From the NCBI GenBank assembly GCA_050249835.1, contig JBFWPT010000013.1:1-64000 (forward strand): a DNA stretch of 64,000 nt, in the 5' to 3' direction. Source of the DNA: Miltoncostaea sp050249835 (GTDB lineage: Bacteria; Actinomycetota; Thermoleophilia; Miltoncostaeales; Miltoncostaeaceae). The position numbers were made by a program, and so were the translations under genes. Position 1 is the first letter of the stretch. Each line of letters starts with the position of its first letter. A model generated the notes under the pieces. It was not told the DNA's origin, searched no databases, and saw only the letters and a list, made by a program, of their open reading frames with translations. Shown piece after piece: positions 17,388-25,878 of the stretch.

Positions 17388-18404
17388 ATGCCTAGCCGAC
17401 GCTTCACCCGCCGCCAAGTCCTCGCGGGCGCCGCCCCGGCGATCGCCGCCATCCCGATGGCGGGACTGGTCGCCGCGCCCGCGCTCAGCCGGTCGGCCGC
17501 GCCCGGCCCGGCGGCGACCACGGCCGCCGGCGACCACGCCGCCATGGGCCACGCGGCGATGATCGGCGAGGCGGTCCCCACCCCCGGCGGCCCCACCGAC
17601 CTCGACGACCTGCTCGTCCCACCGCCGGCCCTTCCCCACCAGCCCGGGCGCGTGCGCCGCTACTCGCTGGTCGCCCTCGACCGCGAGATCGAGGTGGCCA
17701 AGGGCGTGACGTTCCCCGCATGGACATACAACGGCACGGTGCCCGGGCCGGTCATCCGGGCGACCCAGGACGACATCCTCGAGGTCGCCTTCACGAACGC
17801 CGGCTCGCACCCCCACACGATCCACTTCCACGGCATCCACCCCTCGAACATGGACGGCGTGTTCGAGATCGTCGAGCCGGGCGGCTCCTTCACGTACCGC
17901 TTCCCCGCCAAGCCGTACGGCATGCAGCTCTACCACTGCCACGCCCCGCCGCTGAAGAAGCACATCCACAAGGGCCTGTACGGCGCGTTCATCATCGACC
18001 CGCCCGAGCCACGCCGACCCGCCCACGAGATCGTCATGGTGATGAACGGCTTCGACACCGACGGCGACGGCGAGAACAACTTCTACTCGGTCAACGGCCG
18101 GGCGTTCTACTACGCGCGCTACCCGATCCGCGTGCGCCGCTCGCGGCCGCTGCGGATCTACCTCGCGAACCTGACCGAGTTCGACCCGATCAACTCCTTC
18201 CACCTGCACGGTGAGTTCTTCCGCTACTACCGCACCGGCAGCACCGACCAGTTCGAGTACACCGACACGATCATGCAGTGCCAGGGCGAGCGCGGGATCA
18301 TCGAGATCGACTGGAGCAACGCCGGGCGCTTCATGTTCCACGCCCACCAGTCGGAGTTCACCGACCTCGGCTGGATGGGCTTCTTCGACGTGGTGGACGA
18401 CTGA
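17388..18404 (+). CDS. Two-domain multicopper oxidase, Tat-exported
   Basis: The 338-residue protein has a twin-arginine signal (SRRFTRRQVLAGAAPAIAA) and a His/Met-rich segment (GDHAAMGHAAM). Two cupredoxin domains follow. Domain 1 has HTIHFHGIHP and YHCHAPPLKKHIHKGLYG, the latter giving the type 1 Cys and trinuclear His ligands. Domain 2 has INSFHLHGEFF and MFHAHQSEFTDLGWMGFF but no Cys. The type 1 copper is therefore only in domain 1, as in NirK and type C two-domain oxidases. It is likely a periplasmic copper oxidase giving metal tolerance; nitrite reductase activity is less likely but not excluded. Its stop overlaps the ZIP gene start. Confidence 0.88.
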   Translation: MPSRRFTRRQVLAGAAPAIAAIPMAGLVAAPALSRSAAPGPAATTAAGDHAAMGHAAMIGEAVPTPGGPTDLDDLLVPPPALPHQPGRVRRYSLVALDREIEVAKGVTFPAWTYNGTVPGPVIRATQDDILEVAFTNAGSHPHTIHFHGIHPSNMDGVFEIVEPGGSFTYRFPAKPYGMQLYHCHAPPLKKHIHKGLYGAFIIDPPEPRRPAHEIVMVMNGFDTDGDGENNFYSVNGRAFYYARYPIRVRRSRPLRIYLANLTEFDPINSFHLHGEFFRYYRTGSTDQFEYTDTIMQCQGERGIIEIDWSNAGRFMFHAHQSEFTDLGWMGFFDVVDD

Positions 18405-19618
18405 TGGGGACCGCATCGGTCGAGCCGCAGGGCGGCGGGGGGTGGCGCGGGCGTCTGCTCGCGCTGCTGCCGATCCTGCTCCTGATCGGCGTCGCCGCCG
18501 CCTACGTCTCCTCGGGCAGTTCGATCACCGGCCTGGTCGGCACCAACCCGCCCCCGGCCGACGAGGTGGACATCCGCCGCGTCGAGTTCCATCCGGGCGA
18601 GATCCGGGTGCTCGTGCGCAACCCGCAGCCCGAGGACATCACCGTCGCGGTCGTCACGGTCGATGACGCGATCGTGCCGTTCACGACCGACGGCCCCGAC
18701 ACGATCGGGCGCCTGCGCTCCACCACCATCGAGATCCCCTACACGTGGGTCGAGGACGACCCGTACACGGTCGGCGTCACCAGCTCGAGCGGCATCCAGA
18801 CCACCGTCTCCGTGCCGGCCGCGGTCGAGACGCCGGGCGTGGGCGGGGGCAGCGTCGCCGGCTACGCGATCATCGGGTTCCTGGTCGGGGTGGTGCCCGT
18901 GGCGCTCGGCATGCTCTGGCTGCCGTCCCTGCGCCGGGCCGATCCCCGGTGGCTGGCCGCCTTCATGGCGCTCACCGGGGGCCTGCTGACCTTCCTGGCG
19001 ATCGATGCCCTGTTCGAGGCCCTGGAGCTGCAGGCGGCCCTGCCCGGCGCCCTGGGCGGCCCCGGGCTGGTGCTGCTGGGGGCGGCGGTCAGCTACCTCG
19101 GCCTGTCGTGGGTGGCCCAGCGCCTCGCCCGTCGCGGGGGCGCCGCCGGGGGGAGCGCGCCCCTGGCGGGGCTGGCCCTCGCGACGATGGTCGCGATCGG
19201 CATCGGCCTGCACAACCTCGGCGAGGGCCTGGCCATCGGATCGTCGTTCGCGGTCGGCCAGCTCGCGCTCGGGAGCTTCCTCATCATGGGCTTCATGGTC
19301 CACAACGTGACCGAGGGCCTCGGCATCGCGGCGCCGATCGCCGAGGGCCGGCGGGTCGGCGTGGCCCGGCTCGCCGGGCTGGCGCTGATCGCGGGCGCCC
19401 CGGCGATCCTCGGCGCCTGGATCGGCGGCTTTCTGACGAACGAGATCGTCGCGGTGCTCTTCTTCGCGATCGCCGTGGGCGCCGCCGCCCAGGTGGTCGT
19501 GGAGGTGGGCCGCTACATCGCCCGGCGCGCGCCGGGCGGCCTGGGGTCGGGCTGGGTCGTCGGCGGCTTCCTGGCCGGCATCCTCGTCATGTACCTCACG
19601 GGGCTGCTGGTGGGCTGA
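18404..19618 (+). CDS. ZIP-family metal permease with extra N-terminal extracytoplasmic domain
   Basis: The 404-residue protein has an N-terminal helix (about 19-36), a soluble beta-rich domain (about 45-140, VDIRRVEFHPGEIRVLVRNPQ), then a ZIP transporter of about eight helices. The signature helices are present: IGIGLHNLGEGLAIGSSF and MGFMVHNVTEGLGIAAPI, each with the His-Asn-x-x-Glu-Gly metal site. ZIP proteins normally import Zn or Fe. The added domain, facing outward, and the one-base overlap (TGATG) with the multicopper oxidase gene suggest the oxidase prepares or delivers the metal. Which ion moves cannot be told. Confidence 0.88.
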   Translation: MGTASVEPQGGGGWRGRLLALLPILLLIGVAAAYVSSGSSITGLVGTNPPPADEVDIRRVEFHPGEIRVLVRNPQPEDITVAVVTVDDAIVPFTTDGPDTIGRLRSTTIEIPYTWVEDDPYTVGVTSSSGIQTTVSVPAAVETPGVGGGSVAGYAIIGFLVGVVPVALGMLWLPSLRRADPRWLAAFMALTGGLLTFLAIDALFEALELQAALPGALGGPGLVLLGAAVSYLGLSWVAQRLARRGGAAGGSAPLAGLALATMVAIGIGLHNLGEGLAIGSSFAVGQLALGSFLIMGFMVHNVTEGLGIAAPIAEGRRVGVARLAGLALIAGAPAILGAWIGGFLTNEIVAVLFFAIAVGAAAQVVVEVGRYIARRAPGGLGSGWVVGGFLAGILVMYLTGLLVG

Positions 19619-19690
19619 GCCAGGGCGATCCCGGTGGCCCGGGCGAGGCGAGCGGGGGCGTGCGCCACGGTACCCCCGACGCCATACGCG

Positions 19691-19696
19691 TACGAT
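19691..19696 (+). promoter_or_regulatory. -10-like element of copC, leaderless arrangement
   Basis: TACGAT lies eight bases before the ATG at 19705. No clear ribosome site is present, so transcription may begin at or near the start codon, as proposed for the multicopper oxidase gene. Confidence 0.4.
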
Positions 19697-19704
19697 CCGA
19701 CGGG

Positions 19705-20094
19705 ATGCAGCCCGCCCCCCACGCGCGGCACAGCACAAGCGCCCTCCTCGCCTGCCTCGTGCTCGGCCTCGCGCCGGCAGGGGCCCAGGGCCACTCCGAG
19801 CTCGTCGCGAGCTCGCCGAAGGACGGCGCGCGTCTCACCGCTGCGCCGTCCGTCGTAGCGCTCCTCTTCAGCGCGCCGCTGCGCCGAGTGACCCTGCTGA
19901 GGATGACGGACGCCGGTGGGCGTCAGTGGGTGCGTGACGTCCGGTTCACTCCTCGTCGGCCGAGGATCGTGCGCGCCGACCTCCGCGCTCCTGGACCTGG
20001 CTCCTACCGTGTCTCGTGGGCCGTCGTCGCCGCGGACGGCTTTCCGCAGGGCGGTGGCTTCACGTTCCGCGTCGTCGGGCGGGCGCGCCGATGA
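19705..20094 (+). CDS. CopC-like copper-binding protein with altered metal site
   Basis: The 129-residue protein has a signal peptide ending near AQG, so the mature chain starts at or next to His in HSELVASSPKDGARL, the normal CopC N-terminal ligand. The beta-barrel body continues through VVALLFSAPLRRVTLLRM to the end. The usual C-terminal SADGHPxxG motif reads AADGFPQGG, so the second Cu(II)-binding His is replaced by Phe. The protein may bind copper weakly or act structurally. Its stop overlaps the next start (ATGA). Confidence 0.8.
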   Translation: MQPAPHARHSTSALLACLVLGLAPAGAQGHSELVASSPKDGARLTAAPSVVALLFSAPLRRVTLLRMTDAGGRQWVRDVRFTPRRPRIVRADLRAPGPGSYRVSWAVVAADGFPQGGGFTFRVVGRARR

Positions 20095-21104
20095 GGGCCC
20101 GGGCGCTCGTTATCCTCTTCGGGGTCGTCGCGCTGCTCGCAGGCTGCGGTGGCGGCGACGAGACGGCCGTGGAGCGCGACCCGCCGGGGACCGCGACGAG
20201 CGCCGCGGAGACGAGGTTCGGAGACCGCGTTGAGGTGGCCTCGAACGCTCGGGCCGCCGACTTCCCCGCGACGCGCGGACGGACGCTCCAGGAGATGGCC
20301 GACCTCGTGGACGCCGGCCCGCAGATCGGACTCGCGACCTCGGTCTATTCGCCGGGTTCGAACCGCTTCGCCTTCGGCGTGATCGGAGCCGATGGCGATC
20401 TCAGCTTCGCGCCGAGCGCGGTCTACGTGGCAGAGACCGCCGCGGCGCCCGCGCGAGGCCCGTTCGTTGCCACCCTGGATCCGCTCCTGGTCGAGCCCGA
20501 GTTCCGCAGTGCCGACAGCGCTGCGGCGAGCGACATCTTCGCGGCCATCTACTCGACGACGATCCCACTTCCCGGCGTCGGCACCTACGAGATCCTGGTG
20601 GTGAGCAGGGAAGGCGAACGGCTTCTGGGCGCGCCGACGATCATCGCGGTCGAGCCGACGACTCCGGTTCCGGATGTCGGCGACCCCGCGCCCCGGGTCG
20701 CGACCGACACGCTGGCCTCAGCCGACGGTGACCTCGGCAGCATCGAGACCCGCGATCCATCAGACGGGATGCACGACGCCTCGCTCACCGACGTCCTCGG
20801 GCGCCGCCCGGTCGCCGTCCTGTTCTCCACTCCCGCCCTCTGTGAGTCGCGGGTCTGCGGGCCGGTCCTCGATGTGGCGGTGCAGCTCGAGAGCCGGTAC
20901 GGCGACCGGGTCGCGTTCATCCATCAGGAGGTGTTCGTCGACAATCGGCCCGACAAGGGTTTCCGCCCTCCCCTCGAGGCGTTCGGGCTACCCACCGAGC
21001 CCTGGCTCTTCACGATCGACGCCGGCGGCCGGGTCGCCACCCGGCTCGAGGGCTCGTTCGGGATCAGGGAGTTCGAGGCGGCTCTTCAGGCGGCTCTTCG
21101 GTAG
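20091..21104 (+). CDS. Thioredoxin-fold (SCO-like) lipoprotein with CX4C motif
   Basis: The 337-residue protein has a lipoprotein signal (LVILFGVVALLAGCGGG; lipobox LAGC). Residues 70-215 form a beta-rich domain of unknown type. A thioredoxin-like domain (about 225-337) contains VAVLFSTPALCESRVCGPVLDVA, with two Cys separated by four residues, and a conserved PWLFTIDAGGRVATRLEG near the end. SCO proteins carry CX3C and deliver copper to oxidases; the CX4C spacing here is different, so redox or copper-chaperone activity is inferred. It is translationally coupled to CopC. Its last 41 bases overlap the convergent small gene. Confidence 0.75.
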   Translation: MRARALVILFGVVALLAGCGGGDETAVERDPPGTATSAAETRFGDRVEVASNARAADFPATRGRTLQEMADLVDAGPQIGLATSVYSPGSNRFAFGVIGADGDLSFAPSAVYVAETAAAPARGPFVATLDPLLVEPEFRSADSAAASDIFAAIYSTTIPLPGVGTYEILVVSREGERLLGAPTIIAVEPTTPVPDVGDPAPRVATDTLASADGDLGSIETRDPSDGMHDASLTDVLGRRPVAVLFSTPALCESRVCGPVLDVAVQLESRYGDRVAFIHQEVFVDNRPDKGFRPPLEAFGLPTEPWLFTIDAGGRVATRLEGSFGIREFEAALQAALR

Positions 21105-21300
21105 ATCCGGCGAGCGCGTCGTCCTCACGACCGCCGTGGACCTCGGCGACGAGGATCACGACGACCAGCGCTCCGATGCCGAGCAGGGCGAGGACGACCA
21201 GGGCGACGATTCTCGTATGGAGGGCGAGGCCAACCGCACCGACGGTGACGAACACCGCCCAGATGACGAGGGCCACGTTCCGCCATGCGCCTGATCTCAT
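21064..21300 (-). CDS. Small two-helix membrane protein
   Basis: The 78-residue protein has two strong membrane helices (about 7-27 and 30-53) and a Glu/Pro-rich tail. It lies downstream of the YcnI-CopCD genes in the same orientation, 39 bases after the CopCD stop, and overlaps the convergent lipoprotein gene by 41 bases at its 3' end. There is no strong ribosome site, so it is less certain than its neighbours. No family is recognised. Confidence 0.5.
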   Translation of the reverse strand: MRSGAWRNVALVIWAVFVTVGAVGLALHTRIVALVVLALLGIGALVVVILVAEVHGGREDDALAGSTEEPPEEPPRTP

Positions 21301-21339
21301 CTCATAACGGGGGGCGGCGCTCGCCTCGGCCGCGCACGA

Positions 21340-22791
21340 TCAGCCGCCCGGCACCTGGGCGACGAGCAGCGACGCGACGACGACGATGCCGAGCGACAGG
21401 ACGAGTTCGGCTCCCGCCATCCGGCGCACGCGCCGGAGGGTTGCCCGGCTCGGGCGCGCAACGTCCCGGAGCGCCGCGAGAATCCTGCGGTTGTAGAGCG
21501 CCAGGGCGCCGATCGGCACCAGCAGCAGGACCTTCAGGACGATGCTGCGCCCGTAGGCGGTCTCCCAGAGCTCCTCCGGACCGCCGAGCTCGGCGAGGGA
21601 ACGGATCACTCCTGTGAGGACCGCGACGCCGACCGCCACGAGCGCGACACGGGAGAAGATGGCCAGCAGACGCGCGGCGTGAGCGGGGCCGGTCTCGGCA
21701 GCCGCCCTCGGCAGGCGCAGCAGGGCGAGCGCCACGAGGGCCAGGCCGGTCATCCAGACGGCCACCGAGACCATGTGCACGAGCTGGGCACCGATCTGGA
21801 GGGCCGGCAACGGCGCGACCCGGGGATGACCCTGGGCCGCCACTCCCCCGAGGACGACGACGAGCAGCGTCGCCAGCACGATCGAGGGCAGCAGACCCCG
21901 TCCGGCGCGGAGGTCGCCCGATCCGGACAGCCCGTACTCGCGGATGAACACGACGCTGCCGAGCGCGAAGACCCCGAACAGCAGTGCGCCCCGAAGCTGC
22001 ACCAGCGAACCGAAATCGGTGTCGCTGAGAACCTGGCTGATCCCCGCCGAGTCCTGGACCGCCGCGAGCACGCCAACGCCGAGCACTCCCGCGCTCTGCA
22101 CGACCAAGAGGTATCCCTCGGCCACCATGGCGACGAGCGCCAGGATGCCGAACCCGAGCCAGAACGCGTCCCGACCCCAGACGAGGATCGCCTCGCCCTC
22201 GGCGCTGCCCGGGTCGACCCGTCCTCGCACCGCGGGGAACCAGACCAGCCATCGGAAGGCGAGAAGGCCGACCAGGCCCCCCAGCGTGACCAGCTGGAGG
22301 AACCGGGAGCTGACCCCCCATCCCCCGGTCTCGGACGGGCCTCGCGACACTCCGGCAGCCGAGTACGGCGGCCCGAGATCGCCGGGCCCGATCCCGAAGA
22401 CGAAGACCCCCGGGATGACATGTGAGTCGGCGCCGATGATCGAGTAGCGGACGGTGTACGTCCCGTTGTCGAGATCGGTCGCGAGCGGGATGTCGAGCAC
22501 CCGCGCGTCTCGGGGAGACACCCGCGCGGGGCGACTGACCGCGGTCCCCTCTCCGTCCACCACGTCGGCGTCGTCGGCACGGAGAAGCTGCACGGGCTCG
22601 GAGAACGTGATCCGGACCCGCTCCGGCGCGACGTCGACCCGCTCCTCGACCCCAGGGCTGGATGTCTCCACCACCGCGTGTGCGAGCGCAGCGCCGGGAA
22701 GCACCGCTGCGCAGATGATGGCCGCGATGGTCCAGAGAAGGACCGCGGGAACGCCGCGACGCCGGCCGGAGGCCTGGCGCCGGCCGGTCAT
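21340..22791 (-). CDS. CopC-CopD fusion, copper uptake/resistance membrane protein
   Basis: The 483-residue protein joins an exported CopC domain (about 35-135) to a CopD-type membrane domain (about 165-480, about eight helices). In the CopC part the mature chain starts near AHAVVETSSPG, and YSIIGADSHVIPGVFVFGI holds the DSH site. CopD proteins move copper across the inner membrane. The start is the ATG that overlaps the stop of the YcnI gene (ATGA), so the two are made together. Unlike the separate CopC-like protein at 19705, this one keeps its metal-binding His residues. Confidence 0.88.
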   Translation of the reverse strand: MTGRRQASGRRRGVPAVLLWTIAAIICAAVLPGAALAHAVVETSSPGVEERVDVAPERVRITFSEPVQLLRADDADVVDGEGTAVSRPARVSPRDARVLDIPLATDLDNGTYTVRYSIIGADSHVIPGVFVFGIGPGDLGPPYSAAGVSRGPSETGGWGVSSRFLQLVTLGGLVGLLAFRWLVWFPAVRGRVDPGSAEGEAILVWGRDAFWLGFGILALVAMVAEGYLLVVQSAGVLGVGVLAAVQDSAGISQVLSDTDFGSLVQLRGALLFGVFALGSVVFIREYGLSGSGDLRAGRGLLPSIVLATLLVVVLGGVAAQGHPRVAPLPALQIGAQLVHMVSVAVWMTGLALVALALLRLPRAAAETGPAHAARLLAIFSRVALVAVGVAVLTGVIRSLAELGGPEELWETAYGRSIVLKVLLLVPIGALALYNRRILAALRDVARPSRATLRRVRRMAGAELVLSLGIVVVASLLVAQVPGG

Positions 22792-23450
22792 TCGTCGTCC
22801 CTGGGAAGCCTGGCGGGCCGCGTCGACCAGAGAAGGCCGACACCGACGGCGGCGCCCATCGAGATCGCGATGGCGATCAGCCCGAGCCAAATCGCCGCAG
22901 ATGTACCCTCGTCGGCATCGGGCGCGGCGGTCGGGCCCTCCGCTCCTGCCTCGATCGCATTCGCCCGGAGCGTCATCGCCGATGCCGGTCCGGGGTCTCC
23001 CGGCCCGCTCTCCGGCGTCGTCTCCCCCGGCTGCTCCGGCGGGCCGGTCCACGGCTTGACGACCCCGTCCGCGTAGGTCTGACGAGACCTCCAGACCACC
23101 TCTCCCGCTTCCTGGGGCGTGCCCAGCACGTCGAACTCCTCGAACTGGCCATCCGGGATGCGCCCGCCGCGGAAGACGACACCGCGCGTCCGGCGATCCG
23201 GACGGTAGAGCAGGCGCGCGTCCCACCCCGGAGGCGGGTTGACCGAGTACACGGTGACCTGCTCCGGGAACAGGACCTGCACGGCAATCGTGTCGAGGTC
23301 GCGCTCGGAGGGCACGCGGATGGTGAACCGCTCGGCCTGCCCGGCGACGGCCTCGGTCGGAAGCACGTCGACGTGGGCGACCGCTCGGGCCGGCACCAGT
23401 GTGAGGAGGACCGACAGCAACAGCGTCGAGCCGAGTCCGCGCGTCACCAT
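22788..23450 (-). CDS. YcnI-family (DUF1775) copper-binding protein
   Basis: The 220-residue protein has a signal peptide ending AVA, followed at once by HVDVLPTEAVAGQAERFTIRVP. The free N-terminal His is the Cu(II) ligand in YcnI. The conserved FEEFDVLGTPQEAGEVVWRSRQTYADGVVKPWTGPPEQ follows (about 104-142), then an acidic linker and a C-terminal membrane helix (about 187-208). YcnI, CopC and CopD form a known copper-handling set, and here YcnI precedes the CopCD fusion. The promoter region is 23451-23570. Confidence 0.88.
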   Translation of the reverse strand: MVTRGLGSTLLLSVLLTLVPARAVAHVDVLPTEAVAGQAERFTIRVPSERDLDTIAVQVLFPEQVTVYSVNPPPGWDARLLYRPDRRTRGVVFRGGRIPDGQFEEFDVLGTPQEAGEVVWRSRQTYADGVVKPWTGPPEQPGETTPESGPGDPGPASAMTLRANAIEAGAEGPTAAPDADEGTSAAIWLGLIAIAISMGAAVGVGLLWSTRPARLPRDDE

Positions 23451-23752
23451 GTGAGCGCGTGTCCGCGCCGGCCGTCCGGCGGGCGCTTGCCCACGTGCAC
23501 GAACTCAGGCGCCATCCGCGCATGATATCCGGGGGTTCGTCACACCCCAGGACGATCGCTCACGATCGATGACGGATGACAGGTCGGTACGACTCCGCCG
23601 GCTGCCGGCACCTTTCAGACGGGAGCGCGATCAGCCGATCCTGCTCATTGCAGCCGCCGCGGGGATCAGGTTCTGCGTGCCACACTCCGGGACTCGATCA
23701 CTGGTCCCCGGCGACGACAGGGCCCGACCGCCATCAGTCGAAGGAAGATGCG
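23451..23752. other. Divergent intergenic region of ycnI and the DsbA-like gene
   Basis: The region of 302 bases carries a single GTTCGTCAC half-site (23535-23543) with a GACGAT -10-like hexamer at 23551-23556, but no second half-site at 11 bases. An open frame continues upstream of the DsbA-like start, but its residues are not protein-like. I see no other gene. Confidence 0.45.
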
Positions 23753-24442
23753 ATGAGATCACGCGGGATCTGGTTGTCCGTCGGGCTCCTGGTGGCTGCC
23801 GTCGCCGTTCTCCTGGCCCTGGGGTTGCGCGACGACGGTGACGCCGAGCCGGCCCTCGCCGCGACCGTCCAGGGCACCGAGGACGTCACCGCCGAGCTGG
23901 CCGGCCTCGCGCAGTCGGGCAATCTCATCGGCGATGCGGATGCTCCGGTCACGATCGTTGAATACGGGGACCTGGCATGCCCGGCCTGTCGGCTCGCAGC
24001 CGAGACGACCGTGCCGGACATCCTCGAGAGGTTCGTGCGAACCGGCCGGGCGTCACTCGCCTTCCGCCCGATCGCATTCATCAGCCCGAGCTCCGATCGC
24101 GGCGCGCTGGCGGCCGAGGCGGCCGCCGAACAGGACGCCATGTGGTCGCTGATCGGCCTCCTCTATCGGAATCAAGGCGATGAGGGGAGCGACTGGCTGA
24201 CGGTCGAGTTGTTGGAGGCCGCCGCGGTCGATCTCGGTCTCGATCTCGCTGTCTGGCGGCGCGACTACCGTTCCGACGCCATCCGGCGGCGTGCGGCCGC
24301 GCAGGAGGCGGCCGCGAAACGCGACCAGGTCCGCGCCACTCCGACGTTCGTCGTGAGCGGACCGGCGGGGACGAGGACGATCGAGGGCGTCGTGAGCGCG
24401 GACGAGATCCAGGAGGCGATCGAGGCGGTCGACCCGTCGTGA
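23753..24442 (+). CDS. DsbA-like thiol oxidoreductase, membrane anchored
   Basis: The 229-residue protein has an N-terminal membrane helix (about 6-26) and a thioredoxin/DsbA fold. The active site is VEYGDLACPACRLAAE (CPAC, about 75-78), followed by a helical insertion and the cis-Pro segment VRATPTFVVSG (about 196-206). Such proteins form or exchange disulfides outside the membrane. AAGGAAG lies five bases before the ATG. It overlaps the small zinc-ribbon gene by GTGA and sits near CcdA and TlpA-like genes, which suggests a disulfide or cytochrome/copper-site maturation module. Confidence 0.85.
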   Translation: MRSRGIWLSVGLLVAAVAVLLALGLRDDGDAEPALAATVQGTEDVTAELAGLAQSGNLIGDADAPVTIVEYGDLACPACRLAAETTVPDILERFVRTGRASLAFRPIAFISPSSDRGALAAEAAAEQDAMWSLIGLLYRNQGDEGSDWLTVELLEAAAVDLGLDLAVWRRDYRSDAIRRRAAAQEAAAKRDQVRATPTFVVSGPAGTRTIEGVVSADEIQEAIEAVDPS

Positions 24443-24654
24443 GCGCCCTCACCTGTGAATCCTGTGGAGGGGCGGCCGAGCCGACCGTCGTCTCCGGGAT
24501 CGTCTCCCTGAAGCGTCGGCGAACGATGGTCCCGTCCGGGCGGGTCAGCGCGATCCGCGCCACGACATGCACGCGCTGTGGGCGGGTGGACCTGTACGCC
24601 GAGAGGCCCGAGCGCCTGTTCTCGGATCTACCCGAGACGGAGGATCGCCCCTGA
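24439..24654 (+). CDS. Small zinc-ribbon protein
   Basis: The 71-residue protein contains two CxxC pairs, LTCESCGG (about 4-10) and TTCTRCGRVD (about 43-51), the spacing of a zinc ribbon. The middle is basic (SLKRRRTMVPSGRVSAIR). The start is GTG overlapping the previous stop. It is translationally linked on both sides, to the DsbA-like gene and to the M23 peptidase gene. No specific function is evident. Confidence 0.7.
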   Translation: MSALTCESCGGAAEPTVVSGIVSLKRRRTMVPSGRVSAIRATTCTRCGRVDLYAERPERLFSDLPETEDRP

Positions 24655-25829
24655 CCCGCCTCCTCACGTCGTGCACCGTCGCCGTGGCGCTCGTGATGGC
24701 CGCGACGATCACCGCCGCGGCCCAAGCTCCGATCGATGAGCGGTTGGAGAGGAGCCGAGAGCGCCTCGAACGTGCCCGCGGCCAAGAGAGGGTGCTCACC
24801 GTCGAGGTCGAGCGCTACGGCGTGCAGATCCGGGCCCTCGAGGCCCGCCTGTCGCCGCTGCGGGCGCGGGCTTCGCGCCTGCAGGCCGAGGTGGACGGGC
24901 TGCGCGCCCGGCTCACCGAGCTGTCGCGACGGCTGGACCAGGCGAGGGCTCGGCTTGCTGCCGCGGAGGCGGCACTCGCCCGTCGCCAGGAGCTGCTCGG
25001 CCGCCGACTCCGCGAGATCTACGTCCGAGGTGAGCCCGATCTGATCCAGGTCCTCCTGGAGTCCGGCAGCCTCGCATCCGCGGTCGACGCGACGGATGCG
25101 CTGCAGCGGATCGCCGTTCACGACTCGGGCCTGGCCCGGTCGGTCTCGGCCTACGCCGACGAGACCCGCCGCTCACGGGACAGCATCGCGCGGACACGGG
25201 CCGAGGTTCAGGCGGCGGAGGCCCGCGCCGTCGTCGCCTCAGCGGAGGCCGAGGCGGCCAAGGCGGATCTCGAGAGGCAACAGCGCGCCTTGACCACCGC
25301 CCTGGACGAACGGAGCGCGCTGCTCTCGGGCGTCCGAGGAGACCGGCAGCAGCTCGAGGAGGAGACCCGCGACCTGGAGGCGCGGTCGGCGCGCCTGGCC
25401 TCCCGCATCCGGGACGCCCAGGCCGCGTCGGGCCCCGCTACGGGCGCGCCGGCACCGCCCTCGTCCTCGGGGTTCGCGTGGCCGGTCAGCGGAACCCTGA
25501 CCTCCCCCTTCGGCCCCCGCTGGGGCCGGATGCACGAAGGACTCGACATCGCGGGGGCCAGCGGGACGCCGATCCGCGCATCCGCTGCGGGGACGGTCAT
25601 CGTGGCAGGCTGGAGCGGGGGCTACGGCAACCTGGTCGTCGTCGACCACGGCGGAGGAATCAGCACCGCGTACGCCCACAACTCGAGCATCGCCGTCTCC
25701 GTCGGCCAGGCCGTATCGCAGGGGACGACCCTGGCCGGGATGGGGACCACCGGCAACTCGACGGGCGTTCATTCGCACTTCGAGGTCCGGGTGAACGGGG
25801 GCGCCGTGGATCCACTCGGCTACCTCTGA
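24651..25829 (+). CDS. M23 peptidase with long coiled coil (EnvC/NlpD-like)
   Basis: The 392-residue exported protein has a signal peptide (LTRLLTSCTVAVALVMAATITAAAQA), a coiled coil (about 30-255) and a LytM/M23 domain (about 275-392) with the zinc residues in MHEGLDIAG and GVHSHFEVRV. The family cleaves peptide cross-links in peptidoglycan or activates amidases. The best start for the signal peptide is a CTG that overlaps the previous stop (CTGA). An in-frame ATG at 24567 would overlap the zinc-ribbon gene by 88 bases, and a GTG at 24684 would cut the signal peptide short. Confidence 0.85.
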   Translation: MTRLLTSCTVAVALVMAATITAAAQAPIDERLERSRERLERARGQERVLTVEVERYGVQIRALEARLSPLRARASRLQAEVDGLRARLTELSRRLDQARARLAAAEAALARRQELLGRRLREIYVRGEPDLIQVLLESGSLASAVDATDALQRIAVHDSGLARSVSAYADETRRSRDSIARTRAEVQAAEARAVVASAEAEAAKADLERQQRALTTALDERSALLSGVRGDRQQLEEETRDLEARSARLASRIRDAQAASGPATGAPAPPSSSGFAWPVSGTLTSPFGPRWGRMHEGLDIAGASGTPIRASAAGTVIVAGWSGGYGNLVVVDHGGGISTAYAHNSSIAVSVGQAVSQGTTLAGMGTTGNSTGVHSHFEVRVNGGAVDPLGYL

Positions 25830-25835
25830 AGCACG

Positions 25836-25867
25836 GGCCCGGCGGGAGGCGAATTCGGCCCCGGGCC
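25836..25867. terminator. Possible bidirectional terminator
   Basis: A GGCCCGG (25836-25842) and CCGGGCC (25861-25867) form a seven-base inverted repeat between convergent genes. The loop is 18 bases and there is no T run, so support is modest. Confidence 0.35.
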
Positions 25868-25878
25868 TCTGAACCGGC

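Noticed and set aside
17388..18404. Calling the multicopper oxidase a NirK nitrite reductase
   Set aside because: The type 1 site position is similar, but the trinuclear-type His pairs and Tat/ZIP context fit a two-domain oxidase better.
23538..23543. CGTCAC in the ycnI/dsbA-like divergent region as a tenth tandem box
   Set aside because: No half-site exists 11 bases on either side, so I left it as a single half-site.
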